Shown one piece after another: positions 61,735-64,000 of a stretch of DNA of 64,000 bases. Made by a program: the position numbers and the translations under genes. A model generated the notes under the pieces. That model did not search any database and was not told the origin of the DNA. It was given only the letters and a program-made list of their open reading frames with translations. Source of the stretch: Betaproteobacteria bacterium (lineage in GTDB: Bacteria > Pseudomonadota > Gammaproteobacteria > Burkholderiales > Ga0077523); the NCBI GenBank assembly GCA_016713305.1, contig JADJPK010000004.1:310001-374000 (forward strand), given 5' to 3'. Position 1 is the stretch's first letter, and every line of letters begins with the position of its first letter.

Positions 61735-64000
61735 TCAGACACTCGCTCGTGCGGCTTGGGTCAGGCGTTCCAGACGCACCTCCGAATCGAGCCCCCCCAG
61801 GCCTGCCGTCAAGGGATGCCCTGCAGGGATCCTCACGCATCCGTCGGGAATCCGATCATCGATATGGGCGAACAGCAGTGTGGATGCCTCGCCTTGCGAC
61901 GCGCGGACCTGGTCGCCTCCGGTCACCTGAAGAGCCGCGGCAGTGCGAGCGTTCATGGAGGCCCGCGGCGGCTCGGCATCCGCAGTCTTCTGCAATGGCG
62001 GCGAGCGGCGCACGAGCGGGTCGGCAAAGTGGATCGGCACGTCACCGATGCGCTGCAATCCGGGGCGCGGGGACGGGATCGGCCCCATCGGCTCGGACAT
62101 GCGCAGATCATTGTTCATGGCAGCGGCCATGTCGGGCAGCGCTCCCAGTGCATCGGATCGCACGTCTTCAGCAGAGCCCTGGTCGAAACCGGAAAGCTCG
62201 AACATGTTCCCCAGCACGCGCAGGATCTTCCACGCCGGACGTGCGTCGCCGAGAGGCTGAACCACCCCGCGGAAGGACTGAACCCGCCCTTCGGTGTTCA
62301 CGAACGTCCCCGCCGTCTCGGTGAACGGTGCCATCGGGAGCAGCACATGGGCGTACTCGACCGCACGATGCTGGTAGGGCGACAACGCGACCACGAACTC
62401 GGCGCCGTGCAACGCGCGCAGAGCCGCGGCACCATCCGCCATGTCCAGTTCGGGTTCGCAACCGAGCAGCACGTATGCGCGTCGGGCAGACGTCATCATT
62501 GCCGCGGCGTTCAATCCACCCTTCCGAGGCAGCGCCTTCGCCAGATATCCGCCGACGCTGTTCGCCGCCTCGCCCAGAAAACCGCAGCGCCCCCCGGTGA
62601 TGGCGGCGAGCGCCTGCACCATCCGCTCCAGCGACGCTGCGGCTGCATGGTGCTGCGCCTCGTTGCCAAGGAACACGGCAGCGGGCTGTTCCAGCATCCA
62701 CTGGGCGATCTGGCGGGCCTGGGGGCCGGGCTTGGTAACGCTCAGAGCGCCGGACAGGTCCGCCGGGACCGCCGCGCCCTTGAGTTCCGCGGCTGCCGCG
62801 AGAATCTCACCCACCAGCACGGGTAGACCGGCCGGTGAGACGCGTGCCTGGTGCGAGAGAGGTATGAGCGGCTCGTCGAAGAAGGACCCGACCATCGACA
62901 ACTGCAGGCCCTTCCGCGACGCCGTGCGCAAACGTACGGCGACAAGGGGATGGTCCTTCCGCAGGTTCGAACCGATCACCAGCACGCGTCGCGCGCTCGC
63001 GATCTCGGAGATGGGCATGCCCAGCCACGGCGCGCCCGCACGCCTTCCATCGAGAGAAAAATCCGACTGGCGCAGGCGGAAGTCCACGTGGTCACTGCCG
63101 ATGCCGCGCATGAACTCGCCCGCCAGGTAGAGTTCTTCCAGTGTCGAATGGGGGCTCGCGAGAAGCCCCACCTGGTCGCCGCCGCCGTTCGCGAGCACCT
63201 TCTTCAGTCCCGCCACCGTGAATTCGAGAGCGGTCGTCCAGTCGGTTTCCTGCCACTTCCCGTCCCGGCGGATCATGGGACGCACGAGTCTGTCTTCGGA
63301 ATTCAGTCCTTCGTACGAGAACCGGTCCTTGTCCGAAAGCCAGCACTCGTTGATTGCCTCGTTCTCCAGAGGCAGTGCACGCATGACACGGTTGCCCTTG
63401 ACATGCACCACGAGATTCGAGCCCAGACCGCAATGCGGGCTCACTGTCCGGCGACGGGCAAGCTCCCAGGTACGCGCGGTGTACCGGAAGGGCTTGGACG
63501 TGAGCGCGCCAACGGGACACAGATCGATCATGTTGCCGGAGACTTCGGAATCGACGGTCCGGCCGACGAACGACAGGATCTCGGAGTGCTCACCGCGACC
63601 CGCCATGCCCAGTTCCATGACGCCGGCGATCTCCTGCCCGAAGCGGACGCAACGTGTGCAGTGAATGCAGCGCGCCATTTCCACGGCAGCGACGAGCGGC
63701 CCGATGTCCTTCGGCGGCACGACACGCTTGGCTTCGCCATACCGTGATTCGGATCCACCGTAACCGACGGCAAGATCCTGAAGCTGACACTCTCCGCCCT
63801 GATCGCAGATCGGGCAATCGAGAGGGTGATTGATGAGCAGGAATTCCATCACGCCGCGCTGGGCCTTCACGGCCGCTTCCGAGTGCGTGTGGACCTTCAT
63901 GCCCTCAGTGACGGGCGTCGCACAGGCAGGCAGAGGCTTGGGCGCCTTTTCCACCTGCACCAGACACATCCGGCAATTGGCGGCGATGGAAAGCTTCTTG
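61735..64000 (-). CDS. nuoG: NADH-quinone oxidoreductase subunit G, 5' end outside window
   Basis: Large iron-sulfur subunit of the peripheral arm, at least 755 residues, truncated by the right edge (the frame continues past 63969 as KKLSIAANCR before MCLVQVE). Visible ligands: the tail of the [2Fe-2S] site (NCRMCLVQVE, PACATPV), the His/Cys site HPLDCPICDQGGECQLQD and the [4Fe-4S] set CIHCTRCVRFGQEIAG with LCPVGALT. A molybdopterin-oxidoreductase-like domain without cofactor residues follows. First gene of the visible nuo run, with nuoH two bases downstream. Confidence 0.95.
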   Translation of the reverse strand, partial: KKLSIAANCRMCLVQVEKAPKPLPACATPVTEGMKVHTHSEAAVKAQRGVMEFLLINHPLDCPICDQGGECQLQDLAVGYGGSESRYGEAKRVVPPKDIGPLVAAVEMARCIHCTRCVRFGQEIAGVMELGMAGRGEHSEILSFVGRTVDSEVSGNMIDLCPVGALTSKPFRYTARTWELARRRTVSPHCGLGSNLVVHVKGNRVMRALPLENEAINECWLSDKDRFSYEGLNSEDRLVRPMIRRDGKWQETDWTTALEFTVAGLKKVLANGGGDQVGLLASPHSTLEELYLAGEFMRGIGSDHVDFRLRQSDFSLDGRRAGAPWLGMPISEIASARRVLVIGSNLRKDHPLVAVRLRTASRKGLQLSMVGSFFDEPLIPLSHQARVSPAGLPVLVGEILAAAAELKGAAVPADLSGALSVTKPGPQARQIAQWMLEQPAAVFLGNEAQHHAAAASLERMVQALAAITGGRCGFLGEAANSVGGYLAKALPRKGGLNAAAMMTSARRAYVLLGCEPELDMADGAAALRALHGAEFVVALSPYQHRAVEYAHVLLPMAPFTETAGTFVNTEGRVQSFRGVVQPLGDARPAWKILRVLGNMFELSGFDQGSAEDVRSDALGALPDMAAAMNNDLRMSEPMGPIPSPRPGLQRIGDVPIHFADPLVRRSPPLQKTADAEPPRASMNARTAAALQVTGGDQVRASQGEASTLLFAHIDDRIPDGCVRIPAGHPLTAGLGGLDSEVRLERLTQAARASV

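Noticed and set aside
53678..64000. Unusual complex I operon
   Set aside because: Gene order nuoG-H-I-J-K-L-M-N, lengths and motifs are standard for proteobacteria.

Overview
The window is a 64 kb, GC-rich, gene-dense chromosomal segment, most plausibly from a betaproteobacterium (Burkholderiales or Rhodocyclales-like, possibly a metagenome-assembled genome). Supporting signs are a Bug-type tripartite tricarboxylate receptor, a DUF2970 membrane protein, a PEP-CTERM protein (implying an exosortase elsewhere), several branched-chain-amino-acid-type ABC cassettes, CaiB/acyl-CoA genes and a nuo operon in the standard order. I see no tRNA, rRNA, insertion sequence, prophage or CRISPR array.

Layout. 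0.3-9.4 kb: a same-strand cluster encoding a divergent urease (gamma and beta subunits fused, plus a catalytic alpha subunit whose flap cysteine is replaced by alanine), a five-gene amide/urea-type ABC importer with a Tat-exported binding protein, and an amidase-signature hydrolase; no nickel-insertion genes are present in the window. 9.5-16.8 kb: a PLP-dependent dehydratase, a secreted HExxH protein, a Sel1-repeat protein, an alpha/beta hydrolase with every signature residue of fluoroacetate dehalogenases translationally coupled to an aminotransferase, a PEP-CTERM protein and a ketopantoate-reductase-like protein. 16.9-17.3 kb: a probable stand-alone structured RNA with its own promoter and a strong intrinsic terminator. 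17.4-26.6 kb: a single-cysteine MsrB, a D-lactate/glycolate-type FAD oxidase, a LolD/FtsX/DUF3299 module, a frameshifted TIR protein and a CHASE-PAS-PAS histidine kinase. 26.9-41 kb: acyl-CoA and solute-uptake genes (acyl-CoA dehydrogenase broken by an amber codon, CoA transferase, Bug receptor, patatin-like type Vd autotransporter, frameshifted enoyl-CoA hydratase, a complete liv-type operon, a split AtuA pair). 41-50.4 kb: a PaiB-like flavoprotein, an FBT/MFS transporter, a phospholipase-D-like lipoprotein, htpG with a sigma-32-type promoter, a PQQ-type sugar dehydrogenase and aas. 50.7-53.6 kb: an RpfF-type DSF synthase followed by a MerR-PAS-GGDEF-EAL protein, a likely fatty-acid-signal/c-di-GMP module. 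53.7-64 kb: a Nudix hydrolase translationally coupled to nuoN, then nuoM-L-K-J-I-H-G, running off the right edge inside nuoG.

How they work together: three blocks look like functional units. The urease/importer/amidase block looks like uptake plus stepwise deamidation of a small amide or urea derivative. The RpfF/MerR-PAS-GGDEF-EAL block looks like signal synthesis next to its receptor. The nuo block is respiratory complex I. Four genes carry five inactivating changes in total (four single-base indels, two of them in G runs, and one amber codon). These could be decay or uncorrected sequencing errors, and that should be settled before function is inferred for those genes.
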